Source: Sulfuricella denitrificans skB26
GTDB lineage: Bacteria; Pseudomonadota; Gammaproteobacteria; Burkholderiales; Sulfuricellaceae
Direction: 5' to 3'
NCBI RefSeq assembly: GCF_000297055.2
Contig: NC_022357.1
Coordinates: forward strand, 2,057,501 to 2,121,500
DNA: 64,000 nucleotides
A program made the position numbers and the translations under genes. Numbering within the stretch: the stretch's first letter is position 1; each line of letters starts with the position of its first letter. The notes beneath the pieces were generated by a model. The model made no database searches and was not told where the DNA came from. It was given only the letters and a program-made list of their open reading frames with translations. Positions 54,594 to 63,959 of the stretch are shown here, piece after piece.

Positions 54594-55892
54594 ATGGCTA
54601 AGAAACAACATGACACGCCACTTCTCGACCAACTGGAAAGCGGCCCATGGCCCAGCTTTGTGACCGGCCTCAAGCGTCTGGCTAATGACAACGATATGAT
54701 GGTTGACCTGATGGGTCAGCTGGAAACCTCCTACGCAACCCGTAAAGGTTACTGGAAGGGCGGTACCGTTGGCGTGTTCGGCTATGGCGGCGGCGTGATC
54801 CCGCGTTTTTCCGAACTCAAGGACGAGAACGAGAAACATGTCTATCCTGATGCAGCCGAGTTCCACACCCTGCGCATCCAGCCACCTGCCGGCATGCACT
54901 ACACCTCCGACCTGCTGCGCAAGATGGCCGATGTATGGGAGCGGCATGGTTCAGGCCTGATTGCCTTCCACGGCCAGTCTGGCGATATCATGTTCCAGGG
55001 CGCGACCACTGCAAACGTACAACCGGCTTTCGACGAACTGAACGAAATGGGCTTCGATATGGGTGGCGCCGGTCCTGCCGTGCGCACCTCGATGTCCTGT
55101 GTCGGTGCAGCCCGCTGCGAACAGTCCTGCTTCGACGAAGCCAAGGCGCTGCGCACCGTGGTCAACACTTTCCTCGACGACATGCACCGCCCGGCCCTGC
55201 CATACAAGTTCAAGTTCAAGTTCTCCGGCTGCCCGAACGACTGCGTCAACTCGATTCAGCGTTCCGACATGGCCACCATCGGCACCTGGCGCGACAGCAT
55301 CCAGACCGACGACGTGCTGGGCAAGAAATGGTTCGCCAAGCACGGCATGGACGAGCTGGTCAACGACGTCATCAGTCGCTGCCCGACCAAGGCTCTGTCC
55401 CTGAAGAACACCAAGGATGTTTCCACCGCCGAAGGCATCTCCAGCGTCGCGATCAACGACACCCAGTCGATGCAGATCGAAAACCATAGCTGTGTACGCT
55501 GCATGCACTGCATCAACGTCATGACCGGCGCCCTGGCTCCGGGCAAGGACAAGGGCGTGACCGTCCTGATGGGCGGCAAGAGCGTGCTGAAGATCGGCAC
55601 CACCATGGGGACCGTAATCGTGCCGTTCATGAAGCTGGAATCCGATGAGGACTTCGAACAGTTGGTCGAACTCGCCCAGAACACCATCGACTTCTTCGCC
55701 GAAAACGCCCTGGAGCACGAGCGTACCGGCGAAATGATCGACCGTATCGGCCTGGTCAACTTCCTGGAAGGCATCGGTCGCGATATCGACGCGAACATGA
55801 TTCTTGAGCCGCGCGCCAATCCTTATGTACGGACTGACGGCTGGGACGAGGAAGTCGAGAAAGCTAACCAGCGCAAGGCTGGCGCAGCCTGA
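54594..55892 (+). CDS. dsrA: Dissimilatory sulfite reductase alpha subunit DsrA (orphan)
   Basis: ATG 54594 has AGGAGA upstream; the frame starting at 54549 is not used. The 432-aa protein matches sulfur-oxidiser (reverse-type) DsrA: LDQLESGPWPSFVTGLKRL, RKGYWKGGTVGVFGYGGG, GPAVRTSMSCVGAARCEQSC (C169, C175), FKFSGCPNDC (C213, C217), the inserted ferredoxin domain SCVRCMHCINV, and FAENALEHERTGEMIDRIGL. DsrA with DsrB forms the siroheme enzyme that in sulfur oxidisers produces sulfite from DsrC-bound sulfur. Here no dsrB follows; a terminator ends the transcript at once. Confidence 0.95.
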   Translation: MAKKQHDTPLLDQLESGPWPSFVTGLKRLANDNDMMVDLMGQLETSYATRKGYWKGGTVGVFGYGGGVIPRFSELKDENEKHVYPDAAEFHTLRIQPPAGMHYTSDLLRKMADVWERHGSGLIAFHGQSGDIMFQGATTANVQPAFDELNEMGFDMGGAGPAVRTSMSCVGAARCEQSCFDEAKALRTVVNTFLDDMHRPALPYKFKFKFSGCPNDCVNSIQRSDMATIGTWRDSIQTDDVLGKKWFAKHGMDELVNDVISRCPTKALSLKNTKDVSTAEGISSVAINDTQSMQIENHSCVRCMHCINVMTGALAPGKDKGVTVLMGGKSVLKIGTTMGTVIVPFMKLESDEDFEQLVELAQNTIDFFAENALEHERTGEMIDRIGLVNFLEGIGRDIDANMILEPRANPYVRTDGWDEEVEKANQRKAGAA

Positions 55893-55905
55893 CGTACTGA
55901 CGTAT

Positions 55906-55936
55906 CTAGCAGCCTGACGAACTGCCAGGCTGCTAG
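55906..55936. other. Perfect 11-bp hairpin after dsrA
   Basis: CTAGCAGCCTG, a 9-nt loop, CAGGCTGCTAG; it precedes the terminator by 14 bp and may protect the dsrA mRNA 3' end. Confidence 0.7.
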
Positions 55937-55950
55937 TAAGCGTTACTTGT

Positions 55951-55986
55951 AACCCGCATGCTGGAAGGCATGCGGGTTTTTCTTTT
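55951..55986 (+). terminator. Rho-independent terminator of dsrA
   Basis: AACCCGCATGC, loop TGGAAG, GCATGCGGGTT followed by TTTCTTTT. An 11-bp stem and T-rich tail make this a strong terminator, confirming that dsrA is monocistronic. Confidence 0.9.
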
Positions 55987-56102
55987 CCTAAGGAAGCGCC
56001 GATTAAGTGACAAATCGTTATTCAGGCGAAGGCCGGAATCTAGAAAATGCAATGCACTGGACACCGACTTTCGCCGGTGCGACAAATAAATCAGCGTTTC
56101 CC

Positions 56103-58532
56103 TTAAGCTTCCGGAATGGCTCCGCTCGCTTCCAGCGTCAGGAGGCTTTCCGCCTCCTGCTGGAGAAGAGCGAGCTTGTCAGCCACATCCGGGGCGCGAT
56201 TACGGCACGCCACTTCCAGGCGCAAAGCGGCAATTTCAAGCGCAGAAATGCCGCAGTAGAGCGCACCGCCACGCAGACGGTGAGCCAGTTCCTCTACTTT
56301 TTCAAGATCGGCAGCCGAATAGGCTGTCTCAAAGGAATCCAGGCAGGAGGGCAATTCAGCAAGCTGCATTCTCAGTGAAGCCAGCCAGTCTTGCCGACAA
56401 CCGCCTGCCCGTTCCATGCCAAGTTCGGCATCGATAATCGGCAGATCGGAGTGAGGCGAATCGGGGAAATATTCCTCAACAGTCCACTCCTCTTTCTTTC
56501 CGGCGTCCTGAACACCAAGAGGAGGGAGGAGACACCATTTCTCTATGGCCTTGCGCAGAGCTTCCTCAGTCAGGGGTTTTTCCAGGTAGTCATCCATCCC
56601 GGCAGCCAGGTAGCGCTCCCTGTCCCCACTCAGCGCATTGGCGGTCAGCGCAACGATGGGAGTCTGCTTGCCCCCCTCCTGCAACATCCGGATGCGTCTC
56701 GTCGCCTCGATCCCATCCATCGTCGGCATGTGCACATCCATCAGGATAAGATCGTAGTGCTGCCTGCCGCAAGCCGCCATGGCAGCAACGCCATCTGCGG
56801 CCTCATCCACGGCAACACCCCACTGACGTAACAAAATCAAATTCAACTTGCGGTTGATTTCGTTGTCATCCACCACCAGAATCCGTAACTGGTCGGGCAG
56901 GGGATTTTCCTCCTCCCCCGGCAAGGGGAAGTGGGTTGAGACAACTTGGCTCTCAACAGGTCGTGAAGGAAGCAAAGCCGTGTCCCCGCCCGCTTCCTTG
57001 AGGCACAGCGAAATCGTGAATCGTGATCCTTTGCCTGACTCGCTTTCAACCGCGATGGTGCCATTCATCATTTCGACCAGACGCCGGGTAATTGCCAGCC
57101 CCAGCCCGGTGCCTCCGTAGCGGCGGGTAATCGAGGCATCCCCCTGGCTGAATGGCTGAAACAGTTGCCCCAGTTGTTCGTCGGTTATGCCGATACCCGT
57201 GTCAGCCACGCTGATTTCGACTTGTGTGGAACCGTCGCCTCCATCCAGATGCTTCACCGTGACGGTGATAACGCCGGAGTGGGTAAACTTGATGGCATTG
57301 CCGAGGAGATTGGCCAGGATCTGACGGATACGGGATGGATCGCCGATCAGGTTGACAGGTATATCTCGATCGATCTCCAGGATCAGACGCAATCCCTTGC
57401 TCTGCGCACTAGGCGTATAGAAAAGGATGCATTGCTCGATCAAGTAGCCCAGATCGAATGCCAGGCATTCAATCGACAGTTTGCCCGCTTCGATCTTGGA
57501 TAAGTCCAGGATGTCGTTGATAATCGCCAGCAAACTTCGGGATGAAGTTTCGCAAATATTGAGATAATCCTGCTGAACATCGTCAATGCGGGTCTTACCC
57601 ATCAAACCGAGGAATCCGATCAGGCCATTCAAGGGCGTGCGGATTTCATGGCTGATGTGGGCAAGAAACTGGCTTTTGGCCTGATTGGCCATTTCCGCGC
57701 TGGCTTTTGCTTTCTCAGCCTCATCCTTGAGCCTTGCCAGATCTCGCGTGCGTTCCTCGATGCGTTCCTGCATGTCAGAGTAGGCCGATTGCAATTCTCC
57801 TGCCATTTCATTGAAACCTTGCTCCAGTTTCGCCAACTCACCCCCGGAATCCACCGCAACGCGAGCATCAAGCTTGCCGTGGGTCATGCGCACGACCGCA
57901 TCGAGCAGGCGTAACAGCGGATGGGTGACATCGCGACTCATGCGTAGCGCCAGCAACAATGCCCCGAAAAAGCCGAGCAAGCCGATGGTTATACTGATCA
58001 GAATGAAATGGTTTTTGCGCTGCTGGGTGGCAGCCGTGGACAGTTCAACGTAAACCCTCCCAAGTACTTTCTTTTTATCGGCGGCAGGAGGTTTCGCATA
58101 ATCAACCAGGCCATATTCGTCGATATCGTTTTTATTCTGGTATATCTGCGCTGCAAAAACCAGGGAATCCTTTCCGGTCGAGTCGAATTGGCCGACACCG
58201 ACAAGTCCAGCCGATTTATAGTCAAAATGGCTGGGGTGGCCACTCACTGCGAGGATCTTGTCGCGGTCATCGGTAATGATGATCGCGTTGACGTCTTCTT
58301 CCTTCATGAGCGCCTGAGAGAGCGCCTGAAGAATTTCACGGTTGCCGGAAAACGCACCGTATTCGCTGGCCGGCGCAAGCTGACGGGCAATCAGCATGCC
58401 CCTCGACTTCAGGGTGCTATCCATTTCCGCGATGCCACCAATCACCACCAGAATGCTCAGTAAAGCGGAAATGACGACCACCGGGAACATCGCCAGGAAC
58501 AATATCCTGTATTTAATGTTCCAGTTTTTCAC
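56103..58532 (-). CDS. BarA-like hybrid histidine kinase (HAMP-HisKA-HATPase-REC-HPt)
   Basis: The 809-aa protein has a helix at 10-31, a periplasmic domain, a second helix near 176-195 and a HAMP segment. Then follow HisKA (FLAHISHEIRTPLNGLIGF), HATPase (NLLGNAIKFTHSG, GGTGLGLAIT), a receiver domain with DLILMDVHMPTMD and a C-terminal HPt domain with LAHRLRGGALYCG. It is a phosphorelay sensor; the output regulator is not in the window. Its start overlaps the stop of the binding-protein gene (ATGA), so the two are coupled. The binding protein may be its ligand presenter. Confidence 0.92.
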   Translation of the reverse strand: MKNWNIKYRILFLAMFPVVVISALLSILVVIGGIAEMDSTLKSRGMLIARQLAPASEYGAFSGNREILQALSQALMKEEDVNAIIITDDRDKILAVSGHPSHFDYKSAGLVGVGQFDSTGKDSLVFAAQIYQNKNDIDEYGLVDYAKPPAADKKKVLGRVYVELSTAATQQRKNHFILISITIGLLGFFGALLLALRMSRDVTHPLLRLLDAVVRMTHGKLDARVAVDSGGELAKLEQGFNEMAGELQSAYSDMQERIEERTRDLARLKDEAEKAKASAEMANQAKSQFLAHISHEIRTPLNGLIGFLGLMGKTRIDDVQQDYLNICETSSRSLLAIINDILDLSKIEAGKLSIECLAFDLGYLIEQCILFYTPSAQSKGLRLILEIDRDIPVNLIGDPSRIRQILANLLGNAIKFTHSGVITVTVKHLDGGDGSTQVEISVADTGIGITDEQLGQLFQPFSQGDASITRRYGGTGLGLAITRRLVEMMNGTIAVESESGKGSRFTISLCLKEAGGDTALLPSRPVESQVVSTHFPLPGEEENPLPDQLRILVVDDNEINRKLNLILLRQWGVAVDEAADGVAAMAACGRQHYDLILMDVHMPTMDGIEATRRIRMLQEGGKQTPIVALTANALSGDRERYLAAGMDDYLEKPLTEEALRKAIEKWCLLPPLGVQDAGKKEEWTVEEYFPDSPHSDLPIIDAELGMERAGGCRQDWLASLRMQLAELPSCLDSFETAYSAADLEKVEELAHRLRGGALYCGISALEIAALRLEVACRNRAPDVADKLALLQQEAESLLTLEASGAIPEA

Positions 58533-59476
58533 GGCTCGCCCTCTGAAGCGCCCTTCAGCTTGTTGTTCAGGCTGGCTTCATCATCGAGACTGATCCCGAG
58601 CGAACGGGCGACCTGAGCATTGACACCGACCGAGAAATACCGGGGTGGCTGGGGCAATGACAACCGCCTGTCTGCCGCCAGGCGCTGGATCACTTCAGCT
58701 GCCTGCTGGCCGATTTGCTCGGGCACGCTGAACACCGCCGCAATCGCACCTGCCTTGACGTAGGAAGGTGAAAACCCGATCAGCGGCACCTGATGACGAT
58801 AGGAGGTAAGGAGAATGCTCTGGACGGTATTGCGGTTGTAGATCAGCGGATCGGGCACCGACAGCAGCACATCACATTCACCCAGCAGCCGCTTCAATGA
58901 CGGCAACAGGTCGGCCTCGCCATCCACCGTCTCGGTGATCGCAACAAAACCGGCAGCCTTGGCCGCCGCACTCAGCGCCGTGGCAAGTTCGGAGGAATTG
59001 GGGGCCAGCATGATACCGACTTTTATCCGGCCGGGAAGCGCATGGCGAATCAGGGCAAACTGGCGTGCCCATGGCTGATCCAGGTAGATCGCGGAGAAAT
59101 TACGCGGATCGCCCAGGCGCCCGCTCTGTCGGGCAGTTTTTTCGAACGCTGCGCGCGGCACCAGCACGTTGAGTATGGGTTGAGGTAGCTTCTTTTTCGC
59201 CAGCTCATCCATTGCCTCAGTACCGACCGCCACCAGCACCTGTCCCTGTTCTGCACGGAGTGATGCCCCTTCCATCAGCGAGATTACTTTGACCGGCAGA
59301 CTGACTGTGCCGCCATTCCGGGAAAGGACCGCGCGCAGCTTGTCCGCCACCTGGGCATAGGCGCCGCCTTCCTCGCTGAGCACCACAGTCACCCCATCCA
59401 GCGCTGCCGCAGTGAGCGGCAGACAGAGCATGGCCAGGCTAAGGCACAGAGCGGAAAGGACGCGCAGGTAGTACAT
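58529..59476 (-). CDS. Periplasmic ABC-type substrate-binding protein (PF04392-like)
   Basis: The 315-aa protein has a signal peptide (LSALCLSLAMLCLPLTAAAL) and the two-lobe fold of the ABC_sub_bind family (GQVLVAVGTEAMDELAKKKL, RIKVGIMLAPNSSELATAL, QVPLIGFSPSYVKAGAIAAV). There are no ABC permease or ATPase genes near. It is 7 bp after the receptor gene upstream and overlaps the kinase gene, so it is probably a sensor-linked binding protein rather than a transporter part. Ligand unknown. Confidence 0.85.
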   Translation of the reverse strand: MYYLRVLSALCLSLAMLCLPLTAAALDGVTVVLSEEGGAYAQVADKLRAVLSRNGGTVSLPVKVISLMEGASLRAEQGQVLVAVGTEAMDELAKKKLPQPILNVLVPRAAFEKTARQSGRLGDPRNFSAIYLDQPWARQFALIRHALPGRIKVGIMLAPNSSELATALSAAAKAAGFVAITETVDGEADLLPSLKRLLGECDVLLSVPDPLIYNRNTVQSILLTSYRHQVPLIGFSPSYVKAGAIAAVFSVPEQIGQQAAEVIQRLAADRRLSLPQPPRYFSVGVNAQVARSLGISLDDEASLNNKLKGASEGEP

Positions 59477-59483
59477 CAGGCTG

Positions 59484-61538
59484 TCAGAGGTCCAGCTTCA
59501 GATTAAGCCAGGCAGTCCGACCCGGAACTTGGTTGTCGTGACGGAACTCGAAATATCGCGCATCGGCGAGGTTTTGCACTATCAGCGCCAGTTCACCGTT
59601 CGTCCCTCCGGTACTGAAAGTGTAGGCGATGCGGCTATCCCAGCGACGTACGGGGGCGATAAAATATCCCCTGCCTTGATTAAGATCAGCATCCGTTCTG
59701 TCAAAATGAGTTTCATCAGTCTGATACCCCGTCACGCTGGCTCTCCAGTGATTGTCGAAACTGTGAGACAGCATCAAACTCTGATTGTTGGTCGGCACCG
59801 AATAACTGTAGATAATCCTGTCCACATCGGGACTCACCGTATCCGCATGAGACAATCCATATGTCAGTCGGGTATGCGGCCCGATGTTCCATTTTAACTG
59901 GGTTTCAAAGCCTTTAACGGTGGCGCGGCCGGCATTGAGATTGCCATGATCAGCCGCATCATTTCTGCGATCTGCAATCAGGCTGGAGTATTCCTCATAG
60001 AACAAACGAAAATCCACATCCAGCCGGGAGAACTTCCCCAGATACCCGATATCGGTGGTGTGAACCCTTTCCGGATTCAAGATAGGAAGGGATGGATGGT
60101 TCTTATCTACGCGCTGATATACCTCCCAGGCTTTCTCAAACACGGAAGGAGTACGTGTGGCCTTGGAATGCGAGATACGCAGGGTATGTCCCGGCAGGAA
60201 ATGCCAGTTAGCCGCCAACCTTGGTGTGATATCGGTACCGGTATAGCTGTTGTTCTCAGCCATGGCTCCGACGTTGAACACCAGATCCGGTCGTGCTCGC
60301 CACTCCAGGTTGCCGAACAAGCGGGACAAATCAAAAGGACGCGTATCAAAATCATCCGCTCGTGGCGGACCAAGTGCAAGCCCTAGGTCTCCAAGCTCGT
60401 GAGGTGCGTAAGTAGTGTCACGACGTACGCTGCCACCCCACACCAAACGGGTGTTGGCGATTGGCGCGAAAGTATGCTGAATTTCCAGGTCGTAACGCTG
60501 AAGGATTACATCGCCATTCGATCTTGCATTGAACTTTAACGGATCTGAGCTAGTGTTTATCAACTGTGCACTGCTGCTTTCAACCATATGGTAAAACTGT
60601 ACCGAAAGCCCTCCTCCATCCGACAAAGCCCGCCGCCAATGCAGCTGCTCAAAATGGTTGTCAGCCTGCTTGTCTGGCGCATACCACCCATCCACCTCCC
60701 CTGACTGTCTTGGCCCGCCGTTGTAGCCGAACTGAAACTCCAGCGTATCTGCGAGATTAACCTGATAATCGGCACGGAAAGTCAGCTGACGAATTTTTTT
60801 GTCGTCGAATTTATTTTTGGTCCAAGAATATATGGCGGCAGGGGCCCCCCGCAAATCAGGGTTATTGATATCGGCATCTTCCCCCTTGTCATTTCGCAGA
60901 CTGGCGGTGATACGATAAGTAAGGCCATCGTTTTTGCTGCCATAACGCGCTACCGCTTCCTCCCGACCTCGCCCACCGGAGAGGGAAAGATGCTGGCCCA
61001 GGGTCTCGGCCGAATGGGATGTGATGATGTTGATCACCCCGGTGAATGAATTGGCGCCATAGCTAGCCGCGTTTGGCCCGCGTATCACTTCGATGCGATC
61101 GATGTCATCTATCGCTACCGGAATATCGCTCCAGATCACGCCGCCGAACAGGGGCGAATAGACCGAGCGGCCATCCACCAGCACCTGCATACGATGAGAG
61201 ATGGTTTCCGACATCAAGCCGTGATAGCTAACGACACTTTCGCTGGAATAATAACGCGCTGCGTGATACGCCACGAACATCCCCGGCACCAGCCGCATCA
61301 CCTCCGACAAGTCCCAGGCCCCTGAATCCTTGATCATCTGCCGGTCAATGATGGTCACTGCCGCAGGCGCTTCGTCCACCCGTTGGGAAAGGCGCGAGAC
61401 ACTGAGCACGACGGGCATTTCATCCAGATAGGCGTCTTCAGAAAATGCGTTGTTTTCAGCCGCCGATGCCATGCCTGCGTAAAACAGCAGAGAGCTTCTC
61501 AGCAAGCCGGATACTAAATTGGAACGGGTTTTATTCAT
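59484..61538 (-). CDS. TonB-dependent outer-membrane receptor (copy 1)
   Basis: The 684-aa protein has a signal peptide, a TonB-box-like segment (DEMPVVLSVSRL), a plug domain (RIEVIRGPNAASYGANSFTG and VINIITSHSAE) and a 22-strand barrel ending in Leu-Asp-Leu with an aromatic-rich last strand (GRTAWLNLKLDL). Its plug is nearly identical to that of the second receptor, so the two arose by duplication. The substrate is not apparent; the neighbouring binding protein suggests a small organic or chelated ligand. It has its own promoter motif at 61633-61674. Confidence 0.92.
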   Translation of the reverse strand: MNKTRSNLVSGLLRSSLLFYAGMASAAENNAFSEDAYLDEMPVVLSVSRLSQRVDEAPAAVTIIDRQMIKDSGAWDLSEVMRLVPGMFVAYHAARYYSSESVVSYHGLMSETISHRMQVLVDGRSVYSPLFGGVIWSDIPVAIDDIDRIEVIRGPNAASYGANSFTGVINIITSHSAETLGQHLSLSGGRGREEAVARYGSKNDGLTYRITASLRNDKGEDADINNPDLRGAPAAIYSWTKNKFDDKKIRQLTFRADYQVNLADTLEFQFGYNGGPRQSGEVDGWYAPDKQADNHFEQLHWRRALSDGGGLSVQFYHMVESSSAQLINTSSDPLKFNARSNGDVILQRYDLEIQHTFAPIANTRLVWGGSVRRDTTYAPHELGDLGLALGPPRADDFDTRPFDLSRLFGNLEWRARPDLVFNVGAMAENNSYTGTDITPRLAANWHFLPGHTLRISHSKATRTPSVFEKAWEVYQRVDKNHPSLPILNPERVHTTDIGYLGKFSRLDVDFRLFYEEYSSLIADRRNDAADHGNLNAGRATVKGFETQLKWNIGPHTRLTYGLSHADTVSPDVDRIIYSYSVPTNNQSLMLSHSFDNHWRASVTGYQTDETHFDRTDADLNQGRGYFIAPVRRWDSRIAYTFSTGGTNGELALIVQNLADARYFEFRHDNQVPGRTAWLNLKLDL

Positions 61539-61632
61539 TTAGCCTCTTGCCTGGATTGCGGTGACACGCTTTGTACGTAGATACGAGCATGGTTTTGATT
61601 CGGTCAAGTCAGCTGGCTTTGGAGGATAGGAC

Positions 61633-61674
61633 AAATTACCAGAAAGCCTCTCCCATTCGTATAGGGGATTCCCT
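61633..61674 (-). promoter_or_regulatory. Leader motif and extended -10 of receptor copy 1
   Basis: On the minus strand AGGGAA-TCC-CCTA-N16-TTTCTG-G-TAATTT. TG-N-TAATTT resembles an extended -10; AGGG...CCCT upstream is an inverted-repeat operator. The same layout is found at 63919-63959 before receptor copy 2. Confidence 0.6.
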
Positions 61675-61699
61675 CATATTATGGCGCTATCCATCACCA

Positions 61700-63838
61700 T
61701 CAGAGATCAAGCTTCAGATTAAGCCAGGCGCTGCGGCCAGGTGGTTGGTTGTCGTGACGATATTCGAAGTAATTTGAATCAGCCAGATTCTGCACCACCA
61801 GAGCTAGTTCGCCATTTCCAGTTCCAGCCTTGAAACGATAGGCCACACGGCCATCCCAACGGCGGTAAGTATCGACGAAATAACTTAACTTATCAGGACC
61901 AGAATCTGCTCCCACCATACGCACCTCACCCACCTGGTAACCCATCAGACTGCCGCTCCATCGATCATTGAACCGGTGCGTCAGCATCAGGCTCTGGCTG
62001 TTGGTAGGCGCTGAATTGGTATAAGCCTGTCCATCCTCGTTGGGGCTGGCGATACGGGTATGGGATAAACCATAAATCAGTTTGGTGCGTTGACCCAGTT
62101 GCCACTGCAACTGGGTTTCGAAACCTTTGACCACGGCACTGCCGGCATTATGGCTTGCGGTTGAAGATACTCCATAACAGGCAATGCCCGGCACAGTCAA
62201 ACCCGCAGGCACAAAAGGTGGCACCACATAACCCCCTAAATTCGGCAAAGTACCCGTGGGATTGCAGGGATTGTATTTGTAAGGCGAAATCAGATCAGTG
62301 AGTTCGTCATGGAACAGGCGGAAATCCACGTTGAGCGAGGCCAGATGTCCGATGTACCCAAGCTCTGTCGAGGCGATGCGCTCTGGCCGCAGGCCGTTTG
62401 TGGCGGAGCGAAAAATCAAATCTGCCTGGGGAAATGCAGGCACTCCGGTCGGGACACGGTAACGGTTGTCGGCCTCCGCTTCATACAAAGTCGGGGTACG
62501 AGTCGCTTTGGAGTGGCTGGCGCGTAATGTATGGCCGGCTGCGAAATGCCAGTTAACCGCCATGCGGGGGGTGACATCAGTACCGGTGAAATCATTGTTC
62601 TCCGCCATCGCGCCCACATTCACCAACACTTCAGGCTTGACGCGCCACTCCAGGTTGCCGAACAGCCGTGCAAGATGAAAATCAAAGCTATCCTGCCGGT
62701 TCAGATACAGCGGCCAATAGGTTTGATCGAGGCGCACGCTGCCTCCCCATACCAGGCGGGTATGATCGCTCGGCGAGAAGGTGTGCTGCACCTCCAGGTC
62801 ATAACGATGGGCGACCACGTCGGCATTGAAGCTCAGCCCCTGATATCCGGAAGCGGTCGGATAGAGGGTGTCAGCGGTGCTTTCCTGGCTGTGATAAAAC
62901 TGTACCGACAATTCGTTGCCCAAATCCAGGCTGCGGCGCCAACGCAATTGTTCGAAATGGTTTTCGACACTCTTGTTGCGCGGATAAAAACTGTCAACCG
63001 ACCAACCTTCCTGGCGGCTCCCTCCGTTGAAACCAAACTGAAACTCAAATTGGTCAACAGCGCTGAGATGGTAATCAGCTCGGAAGTTGAGCATCTTGAT
63101 CAGCTTGTCATCGAACTTGTTGAGTGCCCAGACATTCGAGTTTGACAGGGGGTTGTCGATCCTGACATTTTCACCTTTGTCATTACGCTGGCTGGCAGTC
63201 AAGCGGTAAGTCAGATCGTCGCTGCGGCCGCCGTACCGTGCAACCACCTCGTCCCGGCTGCGCCCGGAGGAAACCGAAACAAACGTTCCTTGCTGCTCCG
63301 CCGGATGACGAGAAATAATATTGATGACACCGAGAAAGGAGTTGGCGCCGTAACTGGCGGAATTAGGGCCGCGGATCACCTCAATGCGCTCGATATCATC
63401 CAGCACAATCGGAATGTCAGCCCACAGCACACCGCCGAACAGGGGGGAGTACACCGAGCGCCCGTCCACCAGAACCTGCATGCGATGGGCATAGGCGTCA
63501 CTCAAGCCATGATAGCTGACCATGGAATTGGTGGTATACACGTTGCTGGCGTGGTAAGCGACATACATGCCCGGCACCAGTCGCATTACCTCCGACAGGT
63601 CCCAGGCACCGGAATCTCTGATCATGTCGCGGTCGATTACGGTCACGGCCGCAGGCGCTTCGTCCACCCGTTGGGGAAGCCGCGAAACGCTGAGTACGAC
63701 AGGCATTTCATCCAGAAAAGCGTCTTCTGAAAACACACCATATTCTCCCGCCGACGCCATGCTGGCAGAAAGCAACAAAGCGCTCCCCAGCAAGCCATGT
63801 CCGGGGCTAAAGTGGGAAGAAAAAAAGGAAATGCACAC
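61700..63838 (-). CDS. TonB-dependent outer-membrane receptor (copy 2)
   Basis: The start is set at the GTG 63838 (M/V-CISFFSSHFSPGHGLLGSA) because GGGAGGG lies 4-5 nt upstream; an earlier in-frame GTG at 63856 lacks this. The 712-aa protein has the plug EDAFLDEMPVVLSVSRLPQR and RIEVIRGPNSASYGANSFLG and a barrel ending in GRSAWLNLKLDL. It differs from copy 1 mainly in extracellular loops, for instance a Cys-containing loop around KYNPCNPTGT and GIACYGV, suggesting a different but related ligand. It is the first gene of the minus-strand unit. Confidence 0.9.
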   Translation of the reverse strand: MCISFFSSHFSPGHGLLGSALLLSASMASAGEYGVFSEDAFLDEMPVVLSVSRLPQRVDEAPAAVTVIDRDMIRDSGAWDLSEVMRLVPGMYVAYHASNVYTTNSMVSYHGLSDAYAHRMQVLVDGRSVYSPLFGGVLWADIPIVLDDIERIEVIRGPNSASYGANSFLGVINIISRHPAEQQGTFVSVSSGRSRDEVVARYGGRSDDLTYRLTASQRNDKGENVRIDNPLSNSNVWALNKFDDKLIKMLNFRADYHLSAVDQFEFQFGFNGGSRQEGWSVDSFYPRNKSVENHFEQLRWRRSLDLGNELSVQFYHSQESTADTLYPTASGYQGLSFNADVVAHRYDLEVQHTFSPSDHTRLVWGGSVRLDQTYWPLYLNRQDSFDFHLARLFGNLEWRVKPEVLVNVGAMAENNDFTGTDVTPRMAVNWHFAAGHTLRASHSKATRTPTLYEAEADNRYRVPTGVPAFPQADLIFRSATNGLRPERIASTELGYIGHLASLNVDFRLFHDELTDLISPYKYNPCNPTGTLPNLGGYVVPPFVPAGLTVPGIACYGVSSTASHNAGSAVVKGFETQLQWQLGQRTKLIYGLSHTRIASPNEDGQAYTNSAPTNSQSLMLTHRFNDRWSGSLMGYQVGEVRMVGADSGPDKLSYFVDTYRRWDGRVAYRFKAGTGNGELALVVQNLADSNYFEYRHDNQPPGRSAWLNLKLDL

Positions 63839-63918
63839 GTAACCCTCCCAGGCCACAGTTTTATTTGTGGACTAAGTATTTATTATTAGAAGCTGGATAG
63901 TTTTTTGAAGTTGCTGAT

Positions 63919-63959
63919 AAATTAACAGAAAACCCTTGCAACTGCCTAGGAGTTTCCCT
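63919..63959 (-). promoter_or_regulatory. Leader motif and extended -10 of receptor copy 2
   Basis: On the minus strand AGGGAA-ACT-CCTA-N15-TTTCTG-T-TAATTT, matching the leader of receptor copy 1. No -35 consensus is visible at the right distance, so activation through the AGGGAA-N3-CCTA box is plausible. Confidence 0.6.
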
